Shown: positions 27,783-38,829, numbered from the stretch's first letter. The stretch: DNA of 64,000 bases from Neolentinus lepideus HHB14362 ss-1 (GCA_001632425.1 KV425615.1:64846-128845); one strand, 5' to 3'. Translations and numbers: made by a program. Notes: a model not told the origin generated them from the letters alone.

Positions 27783-29436
27783 ATGGACGCAAATATCCAT
27801 GCAGGAGATCTCGCCAAGAGGCAGGGCCTCGGCGGAGGTGAGTCTACCGTCCCATTCCAATCGCTGCAGCAGAGCTCATCGTGCCTAAGTTCTATCCGGC
27901 ATCTTCGGGTGAGTGGCGCCTTTGCGACCTTCGCATTTCGTTTCCTTCTCATTTACCTCTTGTTCTCTCTGTATATATTTTCGCTGTTGAAACAGTGGTG
28001 GTAATGAGCAAAGTGCAAGCACGAGCTCCAGTCCCGGCCTTTTGAGTGGCTTGACGAGTGGCCTCCCGGCTATCTCTAACCCGTTGTCGCTATCCTTACC
28101 CGGTTTGTCAATTAGCTCGAGTGCGACCTCGACGTCTGCCACAGCTAGATCCACCGTCTCCTTAACATCGTCGAGCACCTCCACTTCATCCTCCACTTCA
28201 TCGTGAGTGCAGCAGCCGATGTATGAATCCATATTCGAGTCTGATGAATTGACCAGGAGTAGCACGACTACGTCCTCCAGCTCCTCGACGACTTCCTCGA
28301 CACCCACCACTACTCCGCCACCTTCCTCTACCTCTTCCTCCGATGTGTCCTCGACATCACTCTTCACGAGCACCTCCGATGGTAACGCCGTTATCTACAC
28401 GACAATCATCGCAGTCCCCGCATCGAGCAGCAGCTCGGACGCCGGCTCAGCGAGTGTCGCGCCCAAGACCTTCTTCGAGAACAAGCCACTCGAGGGCGGC
28501 GTATTCGCCATAGTGGGCGTGGTCGGGCTCGTCATCCTGGTCGCCATCGCGACCTTCGCGATCCGGCGCAAGGCCAAGGATCGCCTGCACGAGGAGGCGC
28601 TGAACTGGCCCGACGCCGGTGCTGGCTCTGGGAACGATATGGAAAAGGGCGGCGCCGCTTTGGGTCACTCGGGGTCGGTGGAGAAGGGGCGCAGGCTCAG
28701 CAATAGCAGCACTGGGCACACGTTGACCAACGATGGTTCCAGTATGAGCCACGGCGTGGTGCCTGTGCCTCCGGGTATCAGTGGGTACAGGCCCGGTGGA
28801 TATGGTGCTGCTGCGCCGATGCCACCCTCCGTAAGTGCGTACCCCCAGCAGCAGCAAATGGTATACAACCCCGCTCAGGCGTACGGACGCAACCTGACCG
28901 GCCCATCCAATGTCCCGTACCAGAACGCGTACGGAGCGGATACCTACGGCCCGCCGCGTCTCCCGACTCCCATGTACGCCCCGACACGCTCGCCTGCATA
29001 CCCGAACAACCCCGTGGCTCCTCAATTTAACGTGACCCCGCCTGTGGGTGCAGAGTCCCGGCAGAAGTCTCTCCCTCGGTTGGAGACGGAGTCCGCCAAT
29101 CAGGCGTACGCTGAGCGAAGCGGTCTAGCGTACGACCGCGCGAGTCCCAGTCCCTCCTCTGGTAAGAGGAAGAGTGCTAGCCTCCTGAGCCCTGCTTCTT
29201 CCAGCGAACAGGACCCATACGACGGAGTCTTGACCGATGGCAACGCCAAGGTTAGGAAGCGGACTAGTTCGCACTCCAGGGAGTTGGACCCCGCGATGCC
29301 TATGATGCCTGCGCCTCCGGTCCTACCTGATACGTTTGGTGACCATGACGACAGACTTGGTGGCGTCGGTAGCGTGATGGATCACGACAACAAGCTGGTC
29401 CTGAAGGTGAATGACATCTATCCGTTGAATTTGTAA
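27783..29436 (+). CDS. Ser/Thr-rich single-pass membrane protein (Mid2/WSC-like layout)
   Basis: I do not recognise a named family. The extracellular part is a long Ser/Thr/Pro tract likely to be heavily O-mannosylated (for example TTTSSSSSTTSSTPTTTPPP). It is followed by one clear transmembrane helix (GVFAIVGVVGLVILVAIATF) with a positive stop-transfer (IRRKAKDR). The cytoplasmic tail of about 290 residues is rich in Gly, Pro, Tyr and Ser, with many PxY-like steps. This is the layout of fungal wall-stress sensors, but no WSC cysteine domain is visible. The large last exon begins near 28257 and is certain; the 5' exons (start placed at 27783, no obvious signal peptide) do not join in phase by simple GT-AG rules, so the N-terminus is provisional. 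Confidence 0.6.
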
Positions 29437-30073
29437 CTCTGCTCACAGCTCGGTCAGGTCGCGAACGCATGAACATCCGGTGCTACGCCGTCACCCATAC
29501 TATCCTGAAGTGCTTGCCGACTTACTAACCCGCACTGATTGGCCCATTACCCATGTGATCTAATGATACCCGTCACCCTCCCATGCCTGGAGCACACTCT
29601 TCCCTCGACCTGTGGATCATTGCACTGCATCAAATTGCTTTCCATTGCCGTGTTTCTATACTTATTACGAACAGTTGCACTTCTTACCTCCATCTCATCC
29701 ACTCATCCTCCCTGTCTCCTTTAATCCGCCTCTATCTCGCTTACTCTATGATTCATGCTGTGTAAGATGTTGCAGTCGTTGCTCCCCCCTGACCTGCTGT
29801 GCAATCAGAAGTATAGTGACAGTTTCTCTTCTCCCAAGCCAAGTAAATTGTATCAATAGCTGTTCTAGATGGATTTTTTACTTTGATTTATTTATTTCTC
29901 ATCATCAGTAGTACGTATACTAATATATCGTGCTTTTGTGGAGTGGATCCGAATAGCGAGGCTTCAATTCACCGAGGTAACACCAAGATGGTTTTATCGT
30001 ACGTTGCAAAGTTATATCGGAAACGTTCATCATCTTTTTATGATACCGCGACTCGCTGCCCTGCCAACGTCTA
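29437..30073. other. Convergent 3' intergenic region
   Basis: 637 bp of T/C-rich then AT-rich DNA between two convergent genes. No gene is supported. Confidence 0.5.
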
Positions 30074-32622
30074 TTAAGCCTCCACACTGGCACTCCGCGG
30101 CTTCTCATCCTCAGGGTACTTCATATCTACCGAGCCAGTGTCGTTCTTGTTCTTATTCTCAGTATCCCTAACGCGCTTGACGCGCCATTCCCGCCGCTCG
30201 AGATACCACACCAGCCAGGTCACAGCGAGGGTCGCGACGGCAGTGCATATCATGGCGATCATGCCCTTGCGGAACCTGGGCGCGTCGGTCGCGGGGTAGA
30301 AAAGGAGAGGCCACCAGGCGTTTATCACGTTGTTCCACATACTGATGGTGTCCGGAGAGAACGTGTGCGTAAAAGGAAAAAGAAAATGCGTGAACTGGAA
30401 GGTTAGCGGGATGTCATAATAGTAGAAGCTAGATGGACGTACTTCATGGAAGCGAGGACGATTGCTCGCTCTGTGGACGAAGCGTGTTAAACATCAGTTG
30501 GACTGTTTTGTGTTCGATAAACATCGAACGTTACCTTGATTATCATCCGCACAGATCTGGTTCGCCCAGCTATAGAACAAAAGAAGGTAAGTCGCTGATG
30601 AGGAGGGTTTAGAGTGAGCCGCCTTACGCAAACGTCGTCGCCTGGCCCGAATACGAGGCGCCAGCAACATCTAGCCAACCAAAAAAGGACGTGTGTGATT
30701 ATTCTTCTCCCTGTTTCACTGTAGGAAACGCACAATACGCCAAAAACTTGAGCCAAGTAGGACTACCCCAAACCAGGATGCATATCGAGGAGAATATGAC
30801 CGCGGTAGACATGTACACAAGCACAGGCCAGCGGGCACGAGTGTAATCGGTCCACGTTGCGCAGATGAGCGTTGAGACGATGCCGAAGGCTGTCACTCCA
30901 GACGGGTAGTAATCTGAGATAGAGGCTCGTGCGTGAGCAGTGAGCCGAGGTTGGAAGGAAATGCATACCAGTCTGCTCTACTGTGTATCCGCCCGTGGCC
31001 TTTAACCACAGGCCCATCAGGTTGTTAGACCCGAAGCTCTCAGTCTCCCCCGAGATCGCGAACTGGAATGAGAGCGAAAATCACATATACGCTTCTCACA
31101 AAGATAAATTTGCACTTACGAGAAGACTGCACGCATACCATCTCCAACGACCCAGTAATCTACGGATGAGGTTCCACGAGAGACGGTGGCGATCAGCGTC
31201 TTGTACTGGTTCAAGACGATCGTGGGAGAGCAGGCGTTCCTGTTAGCACATAGATTAGGCATTCCCGCACAAGTAGTAATACAAGGAAAGGACACACTTC
31301 TTCGGATAGGTAGAACGCTCTCGTAGTCGCAGGCACATCTGGGAAGACAAGAAACCCGTAGAGCGCGATAGGCAAAGTGATTATTCCGTCAATGATGAAT
31401 CTGGGCATATCCTGTGAGACCCAGGGAAAAGCAAACAGCCCAACGCTTACGTACAACCAGCGCCAGCCACTACGACCGCTGGTGCCATCGAGATGTCTGC
31501 ACGACGAATAGAGCTCGTATCCCAAAAACGACAAAAGAATTGCGTGAGACGCACTGGTAGACTGCAGCCTGCAGCACGCCCGAGAATCTGAATACCGAGT
31601 CAGCCGAGAGCTGGACGAGGAAACGGCCAGATACCTTACAGCGTCCCAGCCAAACCTGAGCTAGTGAATATCCCGGACCGTTTACCAAGTTCGCTTGGCT
31701 TATACCAACTGAAACAAATATAAATATTGGTTTAGCAAGGACGGAGGATGGAATGCACTTACGAGCCAAGAATGTAGTGAGTTCCAACGAATGTGGATGC
31801 CTCTGATACACCTTGGAAGAACCGAATGGCATATATCTGATATAGGTGTATAGAGTCGGCTCCCGGATCTGTTTATACGAGCGTGATAGCACTTACTTGC
31901 TGCACATTATGTACCGCACTCGAACTGATAAGCGGTAGCCTCTTCAATGTCTCCTCCAGCCATGCTCAGGACAGACCAACTCACCAGAACGTCAGGACAC
32001 CCCACACAATCTGCATCAGCGGAAACCATATCCTCGGAGGTACAACTTGCAACATCAAATTATCTGACAAACCCCAACATCCTTCAGTTTACGCGATCAT
32101 ATACTGCAATCATTGAAACCGACTGGGTATCATCCCGACGATATATCCACAAGTGAAGATCGTGTTGATTTTCTAAAGAAACGCGTTGCGTCCAGTTATT
32201 TCCTCCCGGAATCTTCGGAACACGCACGTTATAGTCCGTGCCTTGCATGTTCAACTCTTCTTTCATGCCAGAGACGTAAGCATTTGAAACGTTGGATCTA
32301 TCCAAGTCTGCGCATAGAAATTAGTCAATTCCATAGGGCCAAACGAACGGAGGAAAGCAAAGTGGGCATTCCGACATAGCCAAAACGAAAGGGGCCACAT
32401 CCTGAATTCGCACTCAGCAGACGTACTCACAATTCGTGAAATACTGAGTCGATCCTCATTAATATTCCAAGAAACTACATCCCACTACTTCGGGTCACGC
32501 ACCATAAGACAGCAGTACGACAATATGAACCAGTCTATTTTCAACAACAACTTCCTCTCCTCCTTCGTCGCAGGGATCTCTCCCCACACGAAGCGTCTCG
32601 CCCGGTTCCAGATGGTGCTCAT
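30074..32622 (-). CDS. MFS transporter, pantothenate/allantoate (Fen2/Liz1-like) type
   Basis: A plasma-membrane symporter of the same anion:cation symporter branch as the gene at 0.4 kb, but of the pantothenate-transporter subtype. The start at 32622 gives MSTIWNRARRFVWGEIPATK, and the first helix (KIDWFILSYCC) follows. NVSNAYVSGMKEELNMQGTD is the family's first-loop motif. PPRIWFPLMQIVWGVLTF, GVSEASTFVGTHYILGS, WYKPSELGKRSGIFTSSGLA and FPDVPATTRAFYLSEE mark the central helices and loops. NAWWPLLFYPATDAPRFRKG and a basic, charged tail end the protein. Roughly twelve exons, several under 60 nt, keep frame where I checked. The substrate is an inference from family resemblance. Confidence 0.85.
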
Positions 32623-34102
32623 CGCGCCCGGAAGTCCAGTAGTCGTCGCTCGGCGTCGGCGGTTGTAAGCAAGTAAGCAAAACACACCGCTTCGCAATTC
32701 AGATAACAGAAGAGACACAAAGCCGCTCTGGCGCTCCCGTGAGCGATAACATACGGTTTTTACCCCGCACCGACTGGGGACAAATGGGCAGATCCCTATT
32801 AAGATAGGCGACATACAGATCCATCGACATCACGTGATGTGTTGTGACGGAGAAATAATTGACTTACTCTGTTTGTACCTTGACGTTTTCCTGTAACTAA
32901 AACCTACAAATGATAGCCAATGCATTGTTCTGAAGATTGTAAGTTTTACTTTCTCCAAAATGTTTTTTGTCATCAATAAGAAAAGATATTTTTTCTGACG
33001 TCATCAAATGCACTTATTTCATCATTTCCGTTGACTTACACCACCGCAGCTCAAGATTTTTGCCGCTTATATAAGCTTATATAATCCCCAATATAGTAAT
33101 TACACATTACATAATATTCGAATGTAGTAAAGTATACACTCCTGGAGAGGCTATGGTCTACAACATATTATTAATGGGCCAAACAAAGCGAAATCAGATC
33201 GCAAACCTGGGAGAAACTAGGGACTTCTAGTGTTGTATAATAATCATTTTTCCATTTATATAAGCCTTAGAAGATGTTGAAAATTTTTGGATGGCCTGCC
33301 AGCGAGATTTTTGCCGCGTTATGCGTGATCATTACGTAATATAGAACGGTAACGCGGCAAATATTCCGGACATCCCAGGGCTCAAAACCTAGAATGCTCT
33401 GAAACTGTGTTTAAGAAAGTCACCCGGCGACTTTACCATAAATAGATAATAGCTATTTACTCAGAGCGAATATCATAATTTGGTAATCGAGAGATTGTTG
33501 ACATAGTTCGATTGTTGATATAGTTCGTTAGTGACTTGGTTCTACTCTAGTGCTGGACAAGGATGACGCGAGGCACGAGCGGCTCAGACTTATGTCGAGC
33601 CAAGCTAAGAGCGTATGTGGCGCGCACTCCTTTTGCTTCGATTCGGGCTCAGCGCGCCCTCATCTTTTTCTTTCCCCATTACGCGTCGCTCGCCAGCTAG
33701 GCTCGACGCCGCATCTTTTCGTCCCGCCCGCCTCCCTTTCACTCCTGTTCTGGCGGTTGGGTGTAGCCCAGATTTCGTCGCGCCGCAAATGGCGCGCAGT
33801 GTGGCTTCGCCTCTCCGACCCTGAGTCTCGGGTTCCGGCTTCCGGCTTGCCTCATCCCCGGTGCCACATCGCTAGCCACCGCGGGGTTTGCCGGTCACGT
33901 GCCTGCCACCGGCCTCGCCGGCCCGAGCCTCTCCCCAACCCACGGAAATCGTACCTAGCCTCGAGCTGCGGTCGATTTCCCGACTGTTGTTCCATTGCGT
34001 ACGTACTCTACATTAATTCCACTTCTCCCCCACTACGGTACAGCACCTTAGCTTGGCGACGAAGGTTCCGTGGCCATCGCGGTACGCGACGAGCTCGCTG
34101 GA
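32623..34102. other. Gene-poor repeat island, left part
   Basis: From 32.8 to about 33.55 kb the DNA is strongly AT-rich with runs such as cttatataagcttatata. From about 33.6 to 34.0 kb it becomes GC-rich without a convincing gene. The 12-mer GATTTTTGCCGC occurs at 33055 and 33306. This looks like decayed mobile DNA. Confidence 0.55.
33310..33361. repeat. Perfect 12-bp inverted repeat (hairpin) in AT-rich DNA
   Basis: TTTGCCGCGTTA at 33310-33321 is the exact reverse complement of TAACGCGGCAAA at 33350-33361, with a 28-nt loop. The GC-rich stem is conspicuous against AT-rich flanks. Confidence 0.8.
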
Positions 34103-34534
34103 TACTATCATTGGACGGGAGTTGCAAAAAATCCTGCAAATCGCTATACAGCGTCGGCTGTGCACAATCATTTTATGATCGGTTTCCATGGCATCATGCA
34201 ATGTCATCCTACGGACATAATTATGATTTTTTCGTGATTTGATATCTAATGTTACGGGCGCAGGAGAGATGCCAGGTTGCGCTCGGGAGTTGCAAAAGTT
34301 GTGTCACACATCAGTCACACGGCACGTCCAAACTCCGACGCGGCAAGGCCTCAAATGGCAAGTCGCAACGTACTCTGCTCACCTGTCGAAAATCGCGATG
34401 CAGCAAAGACAAATGTTTGCACATTCAACACAATCATGTACAATATACTATACGGAACATTAATGTAGGGATTACAAAACTATAGATACAGAATACTAAG
34501 AAATAGGAATATTCGCAAGCTTTATTGTACAAGT

Positions 34535-34780
34535 TGTAATGGTCATGGCAAGCACCAATTGTATTATTTAGCTTCGGATCTTAGTTTATGCATATTTGCC
34601 GGTCTTATATACTCAACATCTTGTAATTACGGTTTTCTTGGCACTATCAACGCCCGTAATGGGTCTTTTCCAGGTCGGATTCCTTTCGCTCACCTCGTTC
34701 CGAGTTTCGTTGTCTCGTACGAGCGGGTTTCATCCCGTTCACTTCGGTCTCTTGGCCCGGTCTCCGCCCTGCCCGTTACA
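34535..34780 (+). repeat. Left LTR, about 246 bp
   Basis: Begins TGTAATGG and ends CCGTTACA, so its ends form the short inverted repeat TGTAA/TTACA typical of LTRs. The left end is defined by where identity with the right copy begins. The right end is inferred from the terminal dinucleotides because the right LTR is hidden by the gap. Confidence 0.7.
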
Positions 34781-36304
34781 GTTTGATAGTGCCCCCTATA
34801 CGAGACAACGGGTTCTCGGTGCATTGGAACTCTGGTACTCGACGACGACAACGCAGCCCTACCTCGACGTGCTCCCGCTTTCGCGCCGGACTCAAGGCAC
34901 TCGTAGCTGATCACTACGACATTCCTCGTCTGGTCGTACTTTCGGTTTGGCACCCGCTTTGGGCATTGTCACGGAACACTCGCGCACCCCTGTCATCGCT
35001 AACGCGCTCTCGCTATCAAGTCGAGCGCTCGCGTTCTCGGGGAGGATCTTTGCGCTATGCGCTGAGTGGGCATTTCGACGGCTTCGTTTTATTTCGTTCG
35101 TCGTCATCCATCTCGTCACCGTCGTCACTAACGCTCTTTCGGCGTCGACGCTCCGCGTTTGTCCTCGACGCGAACCCCTTGCCACCTTCTGGTTGAGGCC
35201 GACCATCCAATCCACCTTCCACGTGCCTCGAGTACGAACCCCGCGCTCGCCGTAGAGTAGCGGCCGACATTCATTCCCCACCGTCCCCGTGGACTCTCGC
35301 AACGTTCACGGCAACGCCTACTTCGCTCATTCATCTCGACAATCATTTCTTTTCATTCTCCCACCCTCCCGCCCTCTCATTCCTCAAATTTTCCGTCTCA
35401 ACTAGCGCCCACACTTGCCCACCCTTTCCCACCATTCTTATCCCCCCCACCGCCCTAGCTTTCGTCGTCTAAGGACTCCTCTAGCTTTGCCCACCCACCC
35501 ACCCTGTTCTCAAAAGGAAATGTAATACAGGAGGAGGAATGGAGGCCAGAGAAGCGAGCGGACGGACTGGAGGGGAGGAAGGGAGCTTGGAATCAAGGAG
35601 AGGACTCGGGCTCGAGCAGAGGCGACGGACTCTTTGAGTTGGCCGCAGGAGAGTCCTCACCAGAGCATAGCGAAGGGGAGGACTCAACGACATTCAGACT
35701 CCTGCTCGCGAAGGGATTTCAAGATTTTTCGAAGATTTTCAAGATTTTTCAAAATTTCTGTTCCTCAAGACTTTTGCGCTGGATTCAAGACTTCTTCATC
35801 ATTCTCCTTTCCTTTTCCTCCATCTTTTCTCGACATTCACTCTATCTTCCGGTTAGTCTGTTGGTGATGGCAGTCTTTCCACTCTCAACCCTGTTTGAAC
35901 ATGGCTACGGTCACGTTTTTTCAGCTCTCACTACTCTCGGAACCTCTCAGGACATGGCTTTGGTCGTGTCCACTCTCTCGTTTTGGCCCTTTCAGGCACT
36001 CGACATGCGCGGTGTTTAGCTAACCCCCATGATCACCACTCTTGACGTCACTCTCGTTTTAGTCATTTTGACTTATCGGATCTTGCAAGTTGTGCACGGC
36101 TGCAGATCACCCTCTCAGTTACATCACCACCCACTCCTTTTTCTTCATTTCCTTCATCTCTTACTCATTGTTGCAAGACTCACACCCCTCGCCAGTCGAA
36201 GTTCAGTTTTGTTTCTTGGTCTTTATTCCATGTCCCCTCTCTCTCCGCCATCTTCAGCAAGCTAGACTACTGTCTCGTGGTGTTCATCCTTAAAGGGGAG
36301 ATAA

Positions 36305-36399
36305 TGTAATGGTCATGGCAAGCACCAATTGTATTATTTAGCTTCGGATCTTAGTTTATGCATATTTGCCGGTCTTATATACTCAACATCTTGTAATTA
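36305..36399 (+). repeat. Right LTR, visible first 95 bp
   Basis: Identical to 34535-34629 over all readable bases. Identity of the two LTRs suggests recent insertion, although only this part can be compared. Confidence 0.8.
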
Positions 36400-36889
36400 N
36401 NNNNNNNNNNNNNNNNNNNNNNNNNNNNNNNNNNNNNNNNNNNNNNNNNNNNNNNNNNNNNNNNNNNNNNNNNNNNNNNNNNNNNNNNNNNNNNNNNNNN
36501 NNNNNNNNNNNNNNNNNNNNNNNNNNNNNNNNNNNNNNNNNNNNNNNNNNNNNNNNNNNNNNNNNNNNNNNNNNNNNNNNNNNNNNNNNNNNNNNNNNNN
36601 NNNNNNNNNNNNNNNNNNNNNNNNNNNNNNNNNNNNNNNNNNNNNNNNNNNNNNNNNNNNNNNNNNNNNNNNNNNNNNNNNNNNNNNNNNNNNNNNNNNN
36701 NNNNNNNNNNNNNNNNNNNNNNNNNNNNNNNNNNNNNNNNNNNNNNNNNNNNNNNNNNNNNNNNNNNNNNNNNNNNNNNNNNNNNNNNNNNNNNNNNNNN
36801 NNNNNNNNNNNNNNNNNNNNNNNNNNNNNNNNNNNNNNNNNNNNNNNNNNNNNNNNNNNNNNNNNNNNNNNNNNNNNNNNNNNNNNNNN
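36400..36889. other. Assembly gap of 490 undetermined bases
   Basis: A run of N. It begins inside the right LTR, so the gap was probably caused by the repeat itself. The gap length may be an estimate. Confidence 0.98.
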
Positions 36890-36984
36890 TCTGTTGTGGT
36901 CCCAATTTTTTTCGTTCAGTGTGGACAGTGTAGTAGGGGTTGCTCGGGAGTTGCAAATTTTGCAACTCCCGTCCAATGATAGTA

Positions 36985-37488
36985 CTGGATTTGGTAATAT
37001 TGGGTTAGGAGTATATCCATATATAAGCATTATGTAATCACGGACCGGTACCACCGGCGGCAAATATTTTTGAGTCCAAAATCCTTTCCTTACGGGACTC
37101 GCAGAAAAATGCAATTGGCAACTTCCAAAAAAAGTCTTCGAAAAATTTCATACTGCTCAACATAGACATAATATTTTTGGAAACTGAAACTTAGAAACTG
37201 TAGATATGCTCTATAAGCACCTTTCCTCGGTCCTACTTTGCCGAGAAAGTTGTCGCCGCTGTCGGGGTATGCCGCCGTCGTTGGCGGTCACAATCGGTCA
37301 CGTGATGTCGATGCCTGTGGATGTCGCCTATCTTATGGATGGACGGCATGTGATACTGTCACAGCACATGACTATTTATGGCGGGACTTGTCACGTGTCA
37401 CTTCGTCGACGGCCCGCAGCTTTGCACGAATTGTCGATGAGCGGGAGTTTATTTTGAAACTATCGGGTCAAGTTAACTAGCGTTGTGA
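36985..37488. other. Right flank of the repeat island
   Basis: AT-rich on the left. GCGGCAAATATT at 37057-37068 repeats the 12-mer at 33354-33365. No convincing gene. Confidence 0.45.
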
Positions 37489-38100
37489 TCAAAGTGTATC
37501 GTACATGTTATGCTCTACGGCCTCTGAATCGACATCCACCGGGGCACGAGCGCCACAACGGTAGTACAATGCTGAGAGGCCGCTCCGATAGGCAAGGATA
37601 ACCATCGAAATTGAGATGCAGATCACAATAACACAGCTCACAAGTAGCGCAGCAGCAAGAACATTCGTTCATTCACCGGCCTGACACTTGTTGCAGTTGG
37701 ACCAGGTTTCCGCTGCACTGCAAGGCTTGACCTGCGGATCCACAACCCCAAAGTCCGTCTTCAGACATAGACACATATAGCCCGCCTTTTAATGTGAACA
37801 CCATCGTTCTATAACCATAATCGAAGAGAAGTTACATATGCGAACATCAGGGCAAAATAGCTCTCCTATCCTGGACCGAGACTTTGGTAACAATCAATAG
37901 ACAGCACGGACTGGCGCTTCCGGTCAAATATAGAGAGGCCGCAGCAGAGTATGTCACAGCAGTCTTTCTGCAAACGTGTGCTGCGAGCTGCGAGTGAGGG
38001 GGCGAGGGAAGCGGTGCATGATTGCAAATCGATGTCAGACACTCAGTGGGCGGTGGTGTAGATGGAAGCAAGTAAATATAGATGTGGTGCCATTATTCAC
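37489..38100 (-). CDS. Possible cysteine-rich single-pass membrane protein (unrecognised)
   Basis: No family is recognised. On the minus strand three protein-like segments lie in order. The first is KDCCDILCCGLSIFDRKRQS, ending at a frame stop near 37858. The second is YMCLCLKTDFGVVDPQVKPC followed by SAAETWSNCNKCQ. The third is a hydrophobic helix, LLVSCVIVICISISMVILAY, with a short tail (YYRCGARAPVDVDSEAVEHN) that ends at the stop 37489-37491. Spacing of cysteines plus a membrane helix and polar tail looks like a real exon series with introns between, but I could not fix the start or all splice sites. It could also be a pseudogene at the edge of the repeat island. Confidence 0.35.
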
Positions 38101-38664
38101 CTCAACAAATATGTTTGGCTCTGGAATAGTGTGGTCCGGGCACAGGGTTTGGACCGGGAATAGTAGTTCTGGGCCGGGACCAGGTTTGGACCGCGAAACA
38201 ACTTTGGACCGCGAGCTAGTCGCAAAGGACATCTGAAAATAGAAGCGAATCAAATAATGAATTGGGGAAGTGAGACAGCAGAGGAGCATGCCTGAAGTTC
38301 ACGTTTGTGGTTTTCAATCCTTTCGCATCGGAAATAGATAGCTTGGACGTCTGCGCAATCCAGGTGGGTCAAAAACATGAGTCACAGGCGTCAAACAGTG
38401 TATTGACATGATGGACACGAATGGGCGTCAGTCAATGCACGAACATCATCTTTCATCAGGTGATTATCATAAAGAATACGAAGACCAGGAAACCACGTAT
38501 GCGGGTAGCCGTATAAGGGCGAGAACAGTCACATTACACCCGAAAGTTCCCAGATATGCTGTCTAGGTAAGACGCGACCAGAGCCAGAGAACGCTGTGTG
38601 CGTACTGCTCGGATAAACAGGGGGCATTTACGTTTGCGCGTTTATGTCACGACATGTCCCGCGC

Positions 38665-38829
38665 GACATTTACGGGCCCAGGTAAGAGCGAGAACTGGGT
38701 GTCGGAGCTCATGATGCTTGACATTTACGGGCCCAGGTAAGAGCGAGAACTGGATGTCGGAGCTCTTGATGCTTGAGATTTACGGGCCCATGTAAGAGCG
38801 AGAACTGGGTGTCGGAGCTCTTGATGACT
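38665..38829. repeat. 55-bp direct tandem repeat, three units
   Basis: Units at 38665-38719, 38720-38774 and 38775-38829 differ at only a few bases. Each contains TTTACGGGCCCA, then GTAAGAGCGAGAACTG and GTCGGAGCTC, so each has two six-base palindromes. There are no spacers between units. Confidence 0.9.

Larger units (their letters stand above)
34535..36399 (+). mobile_element. LTR retroelement without coding capacity (TRIM/LARD-like), right LTR cut by assembly gap
   Basis: The first about 95 bases from 34535 are repeated exactly from 36305 up to the gap at 36400, which marks two LTRs in direct orientation. A purine-rich tract (taaaggggagataa) immediately precedes the right LTR, as expected of the plus-strand primer site, so the element reads left to right. 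The internal region (34781-36304, about 1.5 kb) has no gag, protease, integrase or reverse-transcriptase frame and is C/T-rich in the middle. The true right end lies within the gap. Confidence 0.75.
34103..36984. mobile_element. Terminal-inverted-repeat DNA element with TA ends, interrupted by an LTR element
   Basis: A perfect 27-bp inverted repeat, which includes the terminal TA, lies at 34103-34129 and 36958-36984 (core CATTGGACGGGAGTTGCAAA). A TA-flanked insertion is the hallmark of Tc1/mariner-type elements and related MITEs. A sub-terminal copy of GCTCGGGAGTTGCAAA-like sequence lies at about 34275 and at 36942. If the LTR element inside is removed, the host element is only about 0.9 kb and has no transposase frame, so it is probably non-autonomous. 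The assembly gap at 36400-36889 hides part of it. Confidence 0.65.

Noticed and set aside
33550..34242. A 230-codon plus-strand frame
   Set aside because: High GC content makes stops rare; composition is Arg/Pro/Ser-rich with no domain, and it runs into the TIR element.
34892..35302. 136-codon antisense frame inside the LTR element
   Set aside because: Arg/Thr/Ser-rich, no gag or pol motif, and runs opposite to the inferred element direction.
36329..37114. Long open frames on both strands across 36.3-37.1 kb
   Set aside because: They exist only because the 490 undetermined bases contain no stop codons.
38665..38829. CRISPR-like array
   Set aside because: The 55-bp units abut with no spacers, and the organism is a eukaryote.
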